Shown: piece by piece, positions 53,078-61,671 of the stretch
Numbering within the stretch: position 1 is the stretch's first letter
Layout: each line of letters begins with the position of its first letter
Origin: Chloroflexota bacterium
GTDB taxonomy: Bacteria > Chloroflexota > Anaerolineae > Aggregatilineales > UBA2796
DNA length: 64,000 nt
NCBI GenBank assembly: GCA_021325095.1
Contig: JAJPHV010000057.1
Coordinates: 62,001-126,000, forward strand
Direction of reading: 5' to 3'
Notes under the pieces: model-generated
The model's input: the letters and a program-made list of their open reading frames with translations, nothing else
What the model was told of the DNA's origin: nothing
The model's database searches: none
Program-made: the position numbers and the translations under genes

Positions 53078-53596
53078 TCACTCCGCTTTGCGGCGACGTC
53101 TGCGCATTTCCTGTGGTGAATTCGTCCTGGGTGGGCCAGCCGGGATCATCTCCTCGTCCTTGTCAGGCTTGTTGGAGGGGAAAGTTTGCCGCTCGATGCG
53201 CCCCAGGATGGACAGGACGAACCAGATCAGAATGGCGGCTACTGCCGCGATCAGGTAGTTGGCGCTCCCGCAGGCCATGCCCAGCGCGGCCACTGCCCAG
53301 ATGCCCGCCGCCGTTGTCATCCCGTGTATGCTGGTCGGTTTCCGGCCCTGAATGATCGCGCCCGCGCCCAAAAAGCCAATGCCCGTCACAATCTGCGCGG
53401 CGACGCGGCCTTTGTCGCTGTTCTCGAAGGCAAACAGCGACAACGCCGTGAACAGCGCCGATCCCAGCCCCACCAGGATGTGCGTGCGCAGCCCGGCGGG
53501 GTGGTCGGCCCGCTCACGCTCGAATCCGACAATCGCGGACAGGATCGCAGCCACCGTGATTCGCAAACAAATATCGAGTTGCTGTTCGAGCGGCAT
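53078..53596 (-). CDS. MgtC/SapB-family membrane protein
   Basis: A 172-residue inner-membrane protein with about five helices; VGFERERADHPAGLRTHILVGLGSA and GIGFLGAGAII are the MgtC/SapB signatures. The C-terminal ACT-like domain of true MgtC is absent, replaced by a short charged tail (RRRRKAE). In other bacteria MgtC-type proteins act in magnesium limitation and inhibit ATP synthase; the short forms are less studied. It is the second gene of a pair with the VIT-family gene on the same strand. Confidence 0.9.
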   Translation of the reverse strand: MPLEQQLDICLRITVAAILSAIVGFERERADHPAGLRTHILVGLGSALFTALSLFAFENSDKGRVAAQIVTGIGFLGAGAIIQGRKPTSIHGMTTAAGIWAVAALGMACGSANYLIAAVAAILIWFVLSILGRIERQTFPSNKPDKDEEMIPAGPPRTNSPQEMRRRRRKAE

Positions 53597-53604
53597 GTCC
53601 TCTC

Positions 53605-54300
53605 CTATCCGATCAGGCGTGCAACGGCAAAGGCAACGCCTGCTGCCAGGCCGCCGACCAGCAGCGTTTGCAGGCCACCCCTCACCGGATTCAACCCGGT
53701 AAATGTGCCTTTGACATAACCGAACACGAACAGCGCCACCAGTGTTACGGCGACGGACAGGGACAGGGCGTTCAAACTGTTGTTCAACAGGATGTACGGC
53801 GAGAGTGGAATCAACCCGCCGACGATGTACGACACGGCAATCGTCAGCGCGCTCTGCCGGGCGCGGCGCGGATCAGGCGCTTCCAGCCCCAGTTCGTAGC
53901 GCATCATGAAGTCGATCCACTTCTCCCGATCTGCGCACAGCGCGTTCACAACCGGAACGACCTGCTCATCGCTCAGGCCGTAGCCGCGAAAGATCGCGGC
54001 GACTTCCTCGGCTTCCTGTTCGGGCGTCTTCTCCACTTCGCGCAGTTCGCGGGCACGCTCGGACAGGTAATGATCGCGGTCCGTGCGTGCAGCCAGATAC
54101 CCGCCCAGGCCCATCGCAATCGAACCGGCCACGATCTCGGCCAGGCCGCCTGTCACGATAATGGCGGTGGAAGTCGTCGCGCCCGAAAGCCCCGCTGCCA
54201 GGGCAAAGGGCACGGTCAGCCCATCTGACATGCCAATCACGATGTCACGCACCGTATCCGTCGCGGTGAAATGCCGCTCGACGTGAGGCGTGGTGGGCAT
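53605..54300 (-). CDS. VIT1/CCC1-family membrane transporter
   Basis: A 231-residue protein with five predicted transmembrane helices and the family N-terminus DIVIGMSDGLTVPFALAAGLSG and metal-binding helical insert (about residues 75-150, rich in Glu: EKTPEQEAEEVAAIF). VIT1/CCC1 proteins move Fe2+ or Mn2+. The paired MgtC-like gene follows 8 bases later, so a metal-homeostasis unit is likely. Confidence 0.9.
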   Translation of the reverse strand: MPTTPHVERHFTATDTVRDIVIGMSDGLTVPFALAAGLSGATTSTAIIVTGGLAEIVAGSIAMGLGGYLAARTDRDHYLSERARELREVEKTPEQEAEEVAAIFRGYGLSDEQVVPVVNALCADREKWIDFMMRYELGLEAPDPRRARQSALTIAVSYIVGGLIPLSPYILLNNSLNALSLSVAVTLVALFVFGYVKGTFTGLNPVRGGLQTLLVGGLAAGVAFAVARLIG

Positions 54301-54477
54301 CGGTTCGTTCTACCTCCCACTGCTGACGGCGCTTACATCCGGATCAAATGGGTCGAGACACTATGCTTCCGCCGCTGGCAGTTTTTACCTTTTTCAGGCA
54401 TTATAGGGTCATTTGCAGGCGCTATCAACCCATACTCGCCAGATACTAATCGTTCTCATCAGTCAGGATAGCTGTTT

Positions 54478-55281
54478 ATGAATATCTTTGAGCAGTTTTC
54501 TTTGCAGGGGAAGACGGCGCTCGTGACCGGGAGCGCGCGTGGCATCGGCAGGGCCATCGCGGAGGGGTTTGTCGCCGCTGGCGCGAAACTGTGGCTGACC
54601 GACGTTCTGGAAGCCGAGGGCACGCAGGCCGCGCAGCAATTAGGAGCGCGCTTCGTCAGGGCCGACCTGACCCGTTCCACAGAAATACGGGCGTTAGCCG
54701 CGCAAGTAGCCGCCGAGGAAACCAGGCTGGACATCCTGGTCAACAATGCGGGCCTGGATCGGGTCATTTTGTTGGATAACCTTGACATGAACTCGTTTGA
54801 CGAAATCTGGAAGGTGAATGCCCGCGCGCCTGTCGAGCTAACCAGCCTGCTGCTGCCCCTGCTGCGCAAGTCGCCCGGCGCGTCGATCATCAACGTCACG
54901 TCGATCCATTCCTTCGTGCCGCACCCCGGCAACTTCCCCTACAACATGGCGAAGGCGGCGATGGCGATGTTCACCAAGTCGATGGCGCAGGAACTTTCGC
55001 CAGAAGGGATTCGGATCAACAATCTGGCCCCTGGCGCGGTGGAAACGGCCATGAACCGGGACGTGCTGGCCGACGTGGGCTATGACAACTTCAACCAATG
55101 GATTCCGATTGGGCGCGTGGCGGATACGTCAGACATGGTCGGCCCGGCGCTGTTTCTGGCCTCGGACGCTTCGCGGTACGTCACCGGAACGACCATCCTG
55201 GCCGACGGCGGCTACCTGCAAAACCTGGTGCGCTACCGCCTGGACAGCGTGACGGGCCTCTCCACCTCTCATCGCGCCTGA
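54478..55281 (+). CDS. short-chain dehydrogenase/reductase
   Basis: A 267-residue classical SDR: TGSARGIGRA cofactor loop, NNAG, catalytic Ser in NVTSIHSF and the YNMAK motif. The residue after the second strand is Asp (LTDVL), which favours NAD. The C-terminus ends DGGYLQNL as in 3-oxoacyl-ACP/gluconate-type SDRs. The substrate is unknown. Confidence 0.9.
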   Translation: MNIFEQFSLQGKTALVTGSARGIGRAIAEGFVAAGAKLWLTDVLEAEGTQAAQQLGARFVRADLTRSTEIRALAAQVAAEETRLDILVNNAGLDRVILLDNLDMNSFDEIWKVNARAPVELTSLLLPLLRKSPGASIINVTSIHSFVPHPGNFPYNMAKAAMAMFTKSMAQELSPEGIRINNLAPGAVETAMNRDVLADVGYDNFNQWIPIGRVADTSDMVGPALFLASDASRYVTGTTILADGGYLQNLVRYRLDSVTGLSTSHRA

Positions 55282-55481
55282 TGTGGCTCCCCTTGCCCTC
55301 TCCGCCGGCAGCGAGGAGGCAGCAGGTGGGGTCAATTGAAGGTGCATGAACCGAGAAGAGAACAGCAGGTACTGCCCCGAACTGCCTGTATTTCCCGCTC
55401 TGCCGCGTTATACTTGCCGCACCTGACCGGAACGCTTCCGGTCATTTTGACTTTTAACACTCAACAGGGAAGTAGTACCCT

Positions 55482-56561
55482 ATGCGATTGGGCATTATTG
55501 GCCTACCCAACAGCGGCAAGACAACCATCTTCAACGCACTGACCCGCAGCAACCGCCCGACGGCCCCCGTCAGCAGCGGCAAGCTCGAAGTCTTCACAGC
55601 CGTCGTCCCTGTGCCGGACGAGCGCATCGACATCCTGAGCAAAATGTACAACCCCAAGAAGACCATCTACGCGACGATCACCTACATGGACATCGGCGGG
55701 CTGGAAAAGAGCGTCGGTGCGAGCGGCATCAGCGGCGAACTGCGCAACCAGCTTCAACAGGTGGACGGCTTCATCCACGTGGTGCGCGTCTTCGAGGACG
55801 ACACCGTGCCGCATCCCGAAGTGACGATTGACCCGGCGCGCGATGTCAACACGCTGGACAGCGAGTTTCTGCTGGCCGATCTGATCGTGATCGAGAAGCG
55901 CATGGAGCGCCTGGTCGAGGAACTCAAGAAGGGCAAGCCCGTCAACAAGCAGCAGCATGAGGCCGAGTCGGCAGTGTTGGAGCGCTTCAAACAGCAGCTT
56001 GACAACTTGCAGCCGCTCCGTGACCTGGACGTGACCGAGGACGAATTGAAGCTGGTGCGCGGCTATGGCCTGATGTCGCTCAAGCCGATGCTGATCATTT
56101 TCAACACGGGCGAAACCAACAAACAGCCCGATGAGATCATGAGCTACCCGCATAAGAATACACGCCTGGTCTCCTTGCAGGGACGCATCGAAGCCGAGAT
56201 CGCACAGTTGGAGGGCGAGGATCAGAAGATGTTCCTTGAGGAGTACGGCATCACGGAGCCAAGTGCCAGCCGCGTGATCCGCGAGTCGTATGATCTGATG
56301 CACATCCAGTCCTTTTTCACCGTCGGCGAGGACGAAGTGCGCGCCTGGACGATCCCCGTCGGGGCAACGGCCCAGGAGGCTGCCGCCGTGATCCATACCG
56401 ACCTGAGCCGGGGCTTCATCCGCGCCGAAGTCGTGCCCTATGCTGACCTGATTGCGGCAGGCAGCATGGCTGAGGTCAAGCGCCTGGGCCACATGCGGCT
56501 TGAGGGCAAGGAGTACGTCGTCAAGGATGGCGACATTCTGAACATCCGCGCCAACGTGTAG
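55482..56561 (+). CDS. ychF: Obg-like nucleotide-binding protein YchF
   Basis: A 359-residue P-loop ATPase/GTPase of the Obg/YchF family: P-loop GLPNSGKTT (residues 6-14; the usual form is GLPNVGKST), switch region YATITYMDIGG, base-recognition NTGE (family N-x-x-E), a coiled-coil insertion and the C-terminal TGS domain (FFTVGEDEVRAWTIPVGATA). YchF binds ribosomes and responds to oxidative stress. It is a divergent version. Confidence 0.9.
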   Translation: MRLGIIGLPNSGKTTIFNALTRSNRPTAPVSSGKLEVFTAVVPVPDERIDILSKMYNPKKTIYATITYMDIGGLEKSVGASGISGELRNQLQQVDGFIHVVRVFEDDTVPHPEVTIDPARDVNTLDSEFLLADLIVIEKRMERLVEELKKGKPVNKQQHEAESAVLERFKQQLDNLQPLRDLDVTEDELKLVRGYGLMSLKPMLIIFNTGETNKQPDEIMSYPHKNTRLVSLQGRIEAEIAQLEGEDQKMFLEEYGITEPSASRVIRESYDLMHIQSFFTVGEDEVRAWTIPVGATAQEAAAVIHTDLSRGFIRAEVVPYADLIAAGSMAEVKRLGHMRLEGKEYVVKDGDILNIRANV

Positions 56562-56565
56562 CGGT

Positions 56566-58149
56566 ATGTGCTTGACCTCACTCCCCGGCCCCCTTTCCGC
56601 TTCGCAGAGAGGGGGAGCCAATCAGCGGTTCTGGCTTGCGCTCACGGTGGCAGTGGTCGGGAGTCTGGCGATCCGGTGGCTGGCGCTGCGCGGCGCGAAC
56701 TGGCGCATCGACTACGACGAGGGTATGGTCGGGCTGCAAGTCCTTCGCGTCTTGCGCGGGCAGTTTGCAGTCTTCCATCCGGGCCAGCCGTACCTGGGCA
56801 ACCTGGAAACGTACCTGCTGGCTCCATTTTTCGTGCTGTTTGGGGCGAACGATCCCACGCTCAAGATTGTCCCGCTGCTGCTCTCCGGCGCTTACGTGGC
56901 AAGCACCGGACTGGTCGGACGGGCGGCTTTCAGCGCGCGGATCGGGGCGCTGGCGGCGCTGATCGCGGCGGTTGCACCCGCCTACCTGGTGATCGTCGGG
57001 CTGAAGGCGTGGGGCGCGACAATTGAAAGCCTGGTTCTGGGCAACCTGCTGCTGCTGATCACGCTGCACATCGTGCAGGGCAGCGCGCATCCTCGCCGGG
57101 ACTACCTGCTGCTTGGCCTCGTGGCGGGCGTCGCGTTCTGGATTTCGTGGCTGGTGGCGTTTTACGCGCTGCCGATGGCGTTGATCTTGCTCTGGCGAAA
57201 ACGGCGGCACTGGCGCTGGCTGGTTCTGGCCGCGCTGGCGTTTGTCGCCGGGAGCTTGCCACTCTGGGTCTACAATGCCGTGCACCCGCTGGCAACGTTC
57301 GGCTTTCTGCTCGGCGGCGAAAAAGCGGATACGTTGGGCAACGCGCCGCGTGTCCTGAAACATTTCGTCACCGACCTGGCTCCCCGGCTGGTCAGCGGCG
57401 ATCCCACCTGGCACGTGTTAAATCGGCCCTCTGCCTGGGCGCTGGTGATCGTGTACGGGGCAGGCGTGATGGCGCTGCTGGCTCTGCCCTTGCGCAAGCG
57501 GCATGATGGCGGGCTGTTGTCGTGGTTCCTGGTGTGCTTTCTGCCGATCTACGTGTTGAGCGGTTTTGGGAACAATGCGCTGAACCCGTTCGGCATCGAC
57601 GCCACCGGGCGCTATGTGCTCATGCTGCACAGCGTGCTGCCGGTTGGGGTGGCGCTGCTGGCGCGCCGCAAGATTGGCCTGTTCATCGTGGCGGGAGCGA
57701 TGGCGCTGAACCTCCTGGGTGTGGCAACACTTGATCCGGTGAAGGCATTCACGTCGCCGTATTACCGCGACCAGCCCGCCACACTCCAACCGCTGATCGA
57801 TCTGCTAGATGCGCGCGGCATCGATCACATCTGGACGGACGTGGGCATCGCGCACGTCATGATGTTCGAGACAGGCGAGCACATCCTGGCGGCGGATTAC
57901 TACGACACGTACTACGCGCACGGCCTGATCCGCTTCCCGGAGGTGATCGAGGCCGTCGCAAAGGCAGACCGGGTGGCCTACGTAGAATTGATCCGGCCAG
58001 GGCAGACCGATACACCGATTGACCGGGCATTCACAGCGACAGGCGTCGATTACGAGCGGCTCACGCCTGCGCCGGAACTGCTGGTGATTATCCCCAGAAC
58101 CCACGTTGACCCGGCCACCGTGCTGGCCGGGCTGGGCTTCCAGTATTGA
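56566..58149 (+). CDS. GT39-like membrane glycosyltransferase (ArnT/PMT superfamily)
   Basis: A 527-residue polytopic protein with an early acidic motif in the first outer loop (RIDYDEG), as in family 39/ArnT-type enzymes that use lipid-linked sugars, then ten or more hydrophobic helices and a soluble C-terminal part. The first 20 residues or so are encoded by a family B repeat (56573-56620), and no other start lies between it and the DYDEG motif, so the repeat supplies the start region. The ATG is 5 bases after the ychF stop. Confidence 0.75.
   Translation: MCLTSLPGPLSASQRGGANQRFWLALTVAVVGSLAIRWLALRGANWRIDYDEGMVGLQVLRVLRGQFAVFHPGQPYLGNLETYLLAPFFVLFGANDPTLKIVPLLLSGAYVASTGLVGRAAFSARIGALAALIAAVAPAYLVIVGLKAWGATIESLVLGNLLLLITLHIVQGSAHPRRDYLLLGLVAGVAFWISWLVAFYALPMALILLWRKRRHWRWLVLAALAFVAGSLPLWVYNAVHPLATFGFLLGGEKADTLGNAPRVLKHFVTDLAPRLVSGDPTWHVLNRPSAWALVIVYGAGVMALLALPLRKRHDGGLLSWFLVCFLPIYVLSGFGNNALNPFGIDATGRYVLMLHSVLPVGVALLARRKIGLFIVAGAMALNLLGVATLDPVKAFTSPYYRDQPATLQPLIDLLDARGIDHIWTDVGIAHVMMFETGEHILAADYYDTYYAHGLIRFPEVIEAVAKADRVAYVELIRPGQTDTPIDRAFTATGVDYERLTPAPELLVIIPRTHVDPATVLAGLGFQY
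56573..56620. repeat. family B repeat at the start of a coding region
   Basis: TGACCTCACTCCCCGGCCCC, then CTTTCCGCTTCGCAGAGAGG. It lies inside the 5' end of the GT39-like gene and is translated. Confidence 0.65.
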
Positions 58150-58152
58150 GCC

Positions 58153-58656
58153 TTACAGGTAGCGCGCGCTTGCCATGCCCAACAGCGCGATGACCATCAG
58201 ATAGAAGCTGATGCGGGTGTCTGTTGCTAGTTTCATCGCCCTTTCACGCAGGGCCGCTGCACCCTCCGCAGCGATAGGTTGGTTGTCAGCAACATATTGA
58301 TTTAGCGCCGCAACGTATTCACGGGTCGTCCGGCTCGTTATCGCGCCGCCATGGATCGTCGCCGCCAGCCCGGCCAGCGCGCCAATGCCCAGGACGATGT
58401 TGCCCAACTGCGTGAAATGGCTGGTTGCTCCGCCAAACAGGTACAGGAGTATCCCGAACAGGGTCGTTATGCCAGCAGCAGCCGGTATGGCAGGCCCAAA
58501 GCGCGTGTTGGTAAACAGCGACTTAAAGAAGCGTAGACCGCTCTCCCCGGCTGCGGCTGCGGCTGGGGCGACAAAGACTGTCATCGCCAGCCCCAGGCCG
58601 AACCAACTAAAAGCGGCCAGGATGTGAACAAGGCGTAGAATAGCGACGAGCAGCAT
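58153..58656 (-). CDS. small multi-pass membrane protein
   Basis: A 167-residue protein with about four transmembrane helices (LVAILRLVHILAAFSWFGLG at the start, FYLMVIALLGMASARYL at the end). The His in RLVHILAAFSWFG recalls DUF2269-like or heme-binding membrane proteins. It lies 10 bp after the cytochrome c gene on the same strand, so the two may act together in electron transfer. The start is ATG with AAGGAGG upstream. Confidence 0.7.
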   Translation of the reverse strand: MLLVAILRLVHILAAFSWFGLGLAMTVFVAPAAAAAGESGLRFFKSLFTNTRFGPAIPAAAGITTLFGILLYLFGGATSHFTQLGNIVLGIGALAGLAATIHGGAITSRTTREYVAALNQYVADNQPIAAEGAAALRERAMKLATDTRISFYLMVIALLGMASARYL

Positions 58657-58666
58657 GGTACCTCCT

Positions 58667-59050
58667 TTAGAGTGAAAGCAAATAGGCTATCAGATCGGCG
58701 ATCTGTTGCGGGGTCAGGCGCTGCGCGTATTGATTGTACATGAGATTACTGAAGCCGCTAACCACATACGCGGGCGGATTGGTAATGCTCTGGTAGACAT
58801 AATCACGCGCTGAAAGCCCGCTGATGCGCGTTGCAGCGGTGCTCGATAAGCCTTTGAAGCTCGGCCCGATCAGCGTTGAACCGTCTGTTGTGTGGCAGCT
58901 TGAGCATTCGGGCGCTCCGTTGACAGACTGCTTGAACAGCGCCGCGCCGCGTGACGCATCGCCAACCGGCAAATCGTCGGCACTGGCTTGCGAAGTAGCG
59001 CACCCGACAACCAGCAGCAGTAAGCCCGCCAGGATTACCCAGAGTCGCAT
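58667..59050 (-). CDS. monoheme cytochrome c lipoprotein
   Basis: A 127-residue class I cytochrome c. Lipobox Cys17 (VVGCATS), heme motif CSSCH at 49-53, and probable axial Met in SNLMYNQYAQRL; the end matches LTPQQIADLIAYLLSL of small cytochromes c. It is anchored outside the membrane and followed by a small membrane protein gene. Maturation would need the ccm genes at 33-37 kb. Confidence 0.9.
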   Translation of the reverse strand: MRLWVILAGLLLLVVGCATSQASADDLPVGDASRGAALFKQSVNGAPECSSCHTTDGSTLIGPSFKGLSSTAATRISGLSARDYVYQSITNPPAYVVSGFSNLMYNQYAQRLTPQQIADLIAYLLSL

Positions 59051-59088
59051 CGTATTCCTTTCGTTCAGAATTTCACGTTGCGTTGAGT

Positions 59089-59097
59089 ATTATAGCA
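59089..59097 (-). promoter_or_regulatory. extended -10 promoter of the cytochrome c pair
   Basis: On the minus strand TGCTATAAT, an extended -10 box, 39 bases before the start codon. No clear -35 box, as usual for this type. Confidence 0.55.
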
Positions 59098-59170
59098 CAC
59101 CTGTTTTGGATCACACTGGCCTAAAGATCAGTAAAACGCTCAGGCGCTCAGGATTGGCAGCGGACAAGAT

Positions 59171-60130
59171 TCAGGGCGATAAGGAACGCTGTGCAACGGC
59201 CTGTGCCCATTCGTGCACCCGTTGTTTCAGTTCCTCCGGCGCAATCACTTCGGCGAATGGGCCGCAGGCCAGCACACTGCCTGCCGCTTCTTCCAGGACC
59301 TCGAAATTGACGCGGACGGTGTGCCAGCCCGTTTCATCCGGCGGATCGATGTGTTCCACGCGGCCAAAGCGCCACCAGCCGGGAACGCGCCCGATCCATT
59401 CAGGGTGAATGCGCAGCCGCGCCGGGTAACGCGGCAGGTTGGCGACAAATTCCTCGGAAGATTTCACCCAGAACTGCGCCAGGTTGAAATCCGGCGGGCG
59501 CTGGGAAGGCGCATCCAGTACCTGCGCATCTTGCACGCGCGACACGCGGTAGGTTCGGATTTCCTCTTCGACGGCGGCGACCAGATACCAGGTCTGCCCT
59601 TTGACGACCAGCCCCAGCGGATCGACCTCGCGTTCGACGGTTGTACCATCGCTGCGTTCGTAGATCATCCTGAGACGGCGGCTGCTCAGTACGGCCTCCT
59701 GGACGAAGGGAAAGCAGGTATCCTCCGCCTTCGAGGGTTGCCAGCCCGGCACGTCAAACAGGATGCGCTCCCGGATATTGATCGCGTCCTGTTGCGCCGC
59801 AGGCAGCGCCGCCTGGAGCTTGATCAGGGCTGCGCTGTGGGCCTGCCGCAGACCGAGATCGGTCAGCAGCCTGGCTGGGGTCGTCAGGAATAGCGCCCGG
59901 ATTTCCGCGTCGGTCAGCCCGGTCAGGTTCGTCTGATACGGTTCCAGCAGCGACCATCCACCGTGCGCGCCCCGATCTGCCACGACGGGAATCCCGGCGG
60001 CGCTCAGGGCGTCCATATCCCGGTGGATCGTCCGCTGCGAAACTTCGAGGCGCGCTGCCAGTTCGCGCGTCGTCAGGCGGCGATGAGTTTGCAGGAGAAG
60101 CAAAATCGATACGAGCCGATCTGCCCGCAT
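59171..60130 (-). CDS. WYL-domain transcriptional regulator (YafY-like)
   Basis: A 319-residue regulator. The N-terminal HTH_11 domain reads RRLTTRELAARLEVSQRTIHRDMDAL; the middle WYL domain includes GQTWYLVAAVEEEIRTYRVSRV, with the Trp-Tyr-Leu signature, and a C-terminal WCX-like extension follows. WYL proteins sense nucleic acids or nucleotides, or small ligands. It is divergent from the PNPOx-like gene, with a 17-bp inverted repeat in the gap. Confidence 0.9.
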   Translation of the reverse strand: MRADRLVSILLLLQTHRRLTTRELAARLEVSQRTIHRDMDALSAAGIPVVADRGAHGGWSLLEPYQTNLTGLTDAEIRALFLTTPARLLTDLGLRQAHSAALIKLQAALPAAQQDAINIRERILFDVPGWQPSKAEDTCFPFVQEAVLSSRRLRMIYERSDGTTVEREVDPLGLVVKGQTWYLVAAVEEEIRTYRVSRVQDAQVLDAPSQRPPDFNLAQFWVKSSEEFVANLPRYPARLRIHPEWIGRVPGWWRFGRVEHIDPPDETGWHTVRVNFEVLEEAAGSVLACGPFAEVIAPEELKQRVHEWAQAVAQRSLSP

Positions 60131-60163
60131 TCATTCCTCCTTGCCCAATTTAACGCAGTAATT

Positions 60164-60180
60164 ATGACAGAGGATGTCAT
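60164..60180. promoter_or_regulatory. inverted repeat between divergent genes
   Basis: ATGACA-n5-TGTCAT between the WYL regulator and the PNPOx-like gene; a likely operator for the regulator. Confidence 0.45.
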
Positions 60181-60230
60181 CTTTGACCGGTTAAAATGCC
60201 TTTATTGTGGAACAAAGGAGGAGAGGCAGT

Positions 60231-60719
60231 ATGCCGGCACAGGTTCCTGAACCCAAACGGACGCGCCCGGACATCCCCAGGGAGTACGGCGTTCCCTCAA
60301 CCGAAGAAGGCATGGTCGAATGGAGTTGGGTGGTCGATCAACTTAAAAAGGCGCGCCACTACTGGCTGGTCAGCAAGTATCCAGACGGGAGATTGCATTG
60401 TGTCCCGTCCTGGGGCGCGTGGGTGGAGAACAAGCTGTATTTCAGCGGCGGCGACATGACTCGCCACGCCAGGAACCTGGCGCAAACCCCGGAGATGATC
60501 GCGCACCTGGAAAGCGGCGATCAGACTGTGATCGTCTACGGTGAAGCGGAGAAAGCAGTCAACGTACCGCCGGAGATCATGGCGCAGGTTGAGGCAGACT
60601 ACACGGCCAAGTATGGCGCAGGCGAGGGCGCGACCTATGCGCTCGTGCCGAGCAAAATCCTGGCCTGGACGACCTATCCGACCACGCCAACGCGCTTCCT
60701 GTTCGATAAGGTGCGGTAA
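60231..60719 (+). CDS. pyridoxamine 5'-phosphate oxidase-like FMN/F420-binding protein
   Basis: A 162-residue split-barrel protein of the PNPOx-like group: WLVSKYPDGRLHCVPSWGAWVENKLYF and MTRHARNLAQTPEMIAHLES are the family's cofactor-binding segments. Members bind FMN or F420 and act as reductases or heme enzymes. The start is the ATG giving MPAQVPEPKR, with GGAGG about ten bases upstream. Divergent from a WYL regulator that may control it. Confidence 0.85.
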   Translation: MPAQVPEPKRTRPDIPREYGVPSTEEGMVEWSWVVDQLKKARHYWLVSKYPDGRLHCVPSWGAWVENKLYFSGGDMTRHARNLAQTPEMIAHLESGDQTVIVYGEAEKAVNVPPEIMAQVEADYTAKYGAGEGATYALVPSKILAWTTYPTTPTRFLFDKVR

Positions 60720-60724
60720 GGAGT

Positions 60725-60780
60725 TGACCTCACCCCCCGACCCCTCTCCAACTGGGGAGGGGAGTCAGCGCATGAGGCCG
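60725..60780. repeat. family B repeat, short copy
   Basis: Opens with TGACCTCACCCCCCGACCCC, hairpin CTCTCCAACTGGGGAG, and closes GGAGTCAGCGCATGAGG. The stop codon of the Mut7-C gene (60765-60767) lies in it. Confidence 0.7.
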
Positions 60781-61520
60781 GCACCGCGCAGCACGCGCTC
60801 GATCATCGCCTGCATCCGCTGGTAGTGTGAGCCTTTCCAGAAGATTTTGCCGCACGACTGGCAGCGCCGGAACTCCTCATAGTATTGTGCCGTATTCGGC
60901 AAAAGCTGGTCGCGGATTTCAGCCTTGTCCACCGGCTCCAATATCCCGTTGCAATGCAGACAACGATGAAATGGTTCCATCAGTTGGGCGAGGTCGAAGA
61001 CCTTGACGACCTCGACAAGCTGGTGCTCGGGGTCAGTTTCGCGCACATAGTAACCGTAGGTCACGGCGTTGCGCTTGAGCAGGCCGGTATCCCTGGTCAG
61101 CAGGATACGCTGCTCGGCGTTTGCCAGCCGCGCCAGTTCTTCGTCCCGGTAGTCGTCGGGGTAGAGCGTATCGAAGCCGAGCATCCGCAGGTAAGCGGCC
61201 AGCCTGCCCAGGTGCACGTCCAGGACGAACCGGATGGCGTCGGGCGACCTCGGAGTCGCGCCGTTTACGGAGGACACATCTATCGAGCGGAAAGCCGGAT
61301 AGACACTGATCCGATCCTGATCCTTGACCAGGTAGGAGAAGTCCACCGGCTGGCTGTTGACCAGAATCAGGTGGACTTCGGTATGGGGAACGCCCATCGC
61401 CTCGATCATGTTTTTGATCGAGGATGTTTGCTCAAACTGGTAGGTGAAGCCGCTGACACGCCTCGCCGGTGGGAGGAAGTCGTTGAGCTGCGCGTAGAAG
61501 CGGAAGTATGCCTGGGCCAT
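60765..61520 (-). CDS. ubiquitin-like (Ub-Mut7C) and Mut7-C RNase domain protein
   Basis: A 251-residue protein. The N-terminal 85 residues form a ubiquitin-like Ub-Mut7C domain (FYAQLNDFLPPARR, VYPAFRSIDVSS), and from about residue 95 the Mut7-C PIN-like RNase domain reads RFVLDVHLGRLAAYLRMLGFD and ILLTRDTGLLKR with the acidic residues. A C-terminal zinc ribbon follows (CLHCNG, CQSCGK). Function in vivo is unknown. Its end lies inside a repeat. Confidence 0.85.
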   Translation of the reverse strand: MAQAYFRFYAQLNDFLPPARRVSGFTYQFEQTSSIKNMIEAMGVPHTEVHLILVNSQPVDFSYLVKDQDRISVYPAFRSIDVSSVNGATPRSPDAIRFVLDVHLGRLAAYLRMLGFDTLYPDDYRDEELARLANAEQRILLTRDTGLLKRNAVTYGYYVRETDPEHQLVEVVKVFDLAQLMEPFHRCLHCNGILEPVDKAEIRDQLLPNTAQYYEEFRRCQSCGKIFWKGSHYQRMQAMIERVLRGAGLMR

Positions 61521-61671
61521 GCAACCTGACGTGGCTACGCCGCGCTGGTCGGCACGACCTTGACCGGAGTCCCGAGACGCTTCATGAAGTCAGCGCAAAT
61601 GTCCCAGGTCAGCGGGAAATACTCGGTATCAGCAGCGGCGAGATACATGACAATATCCATCAGCATATCAA

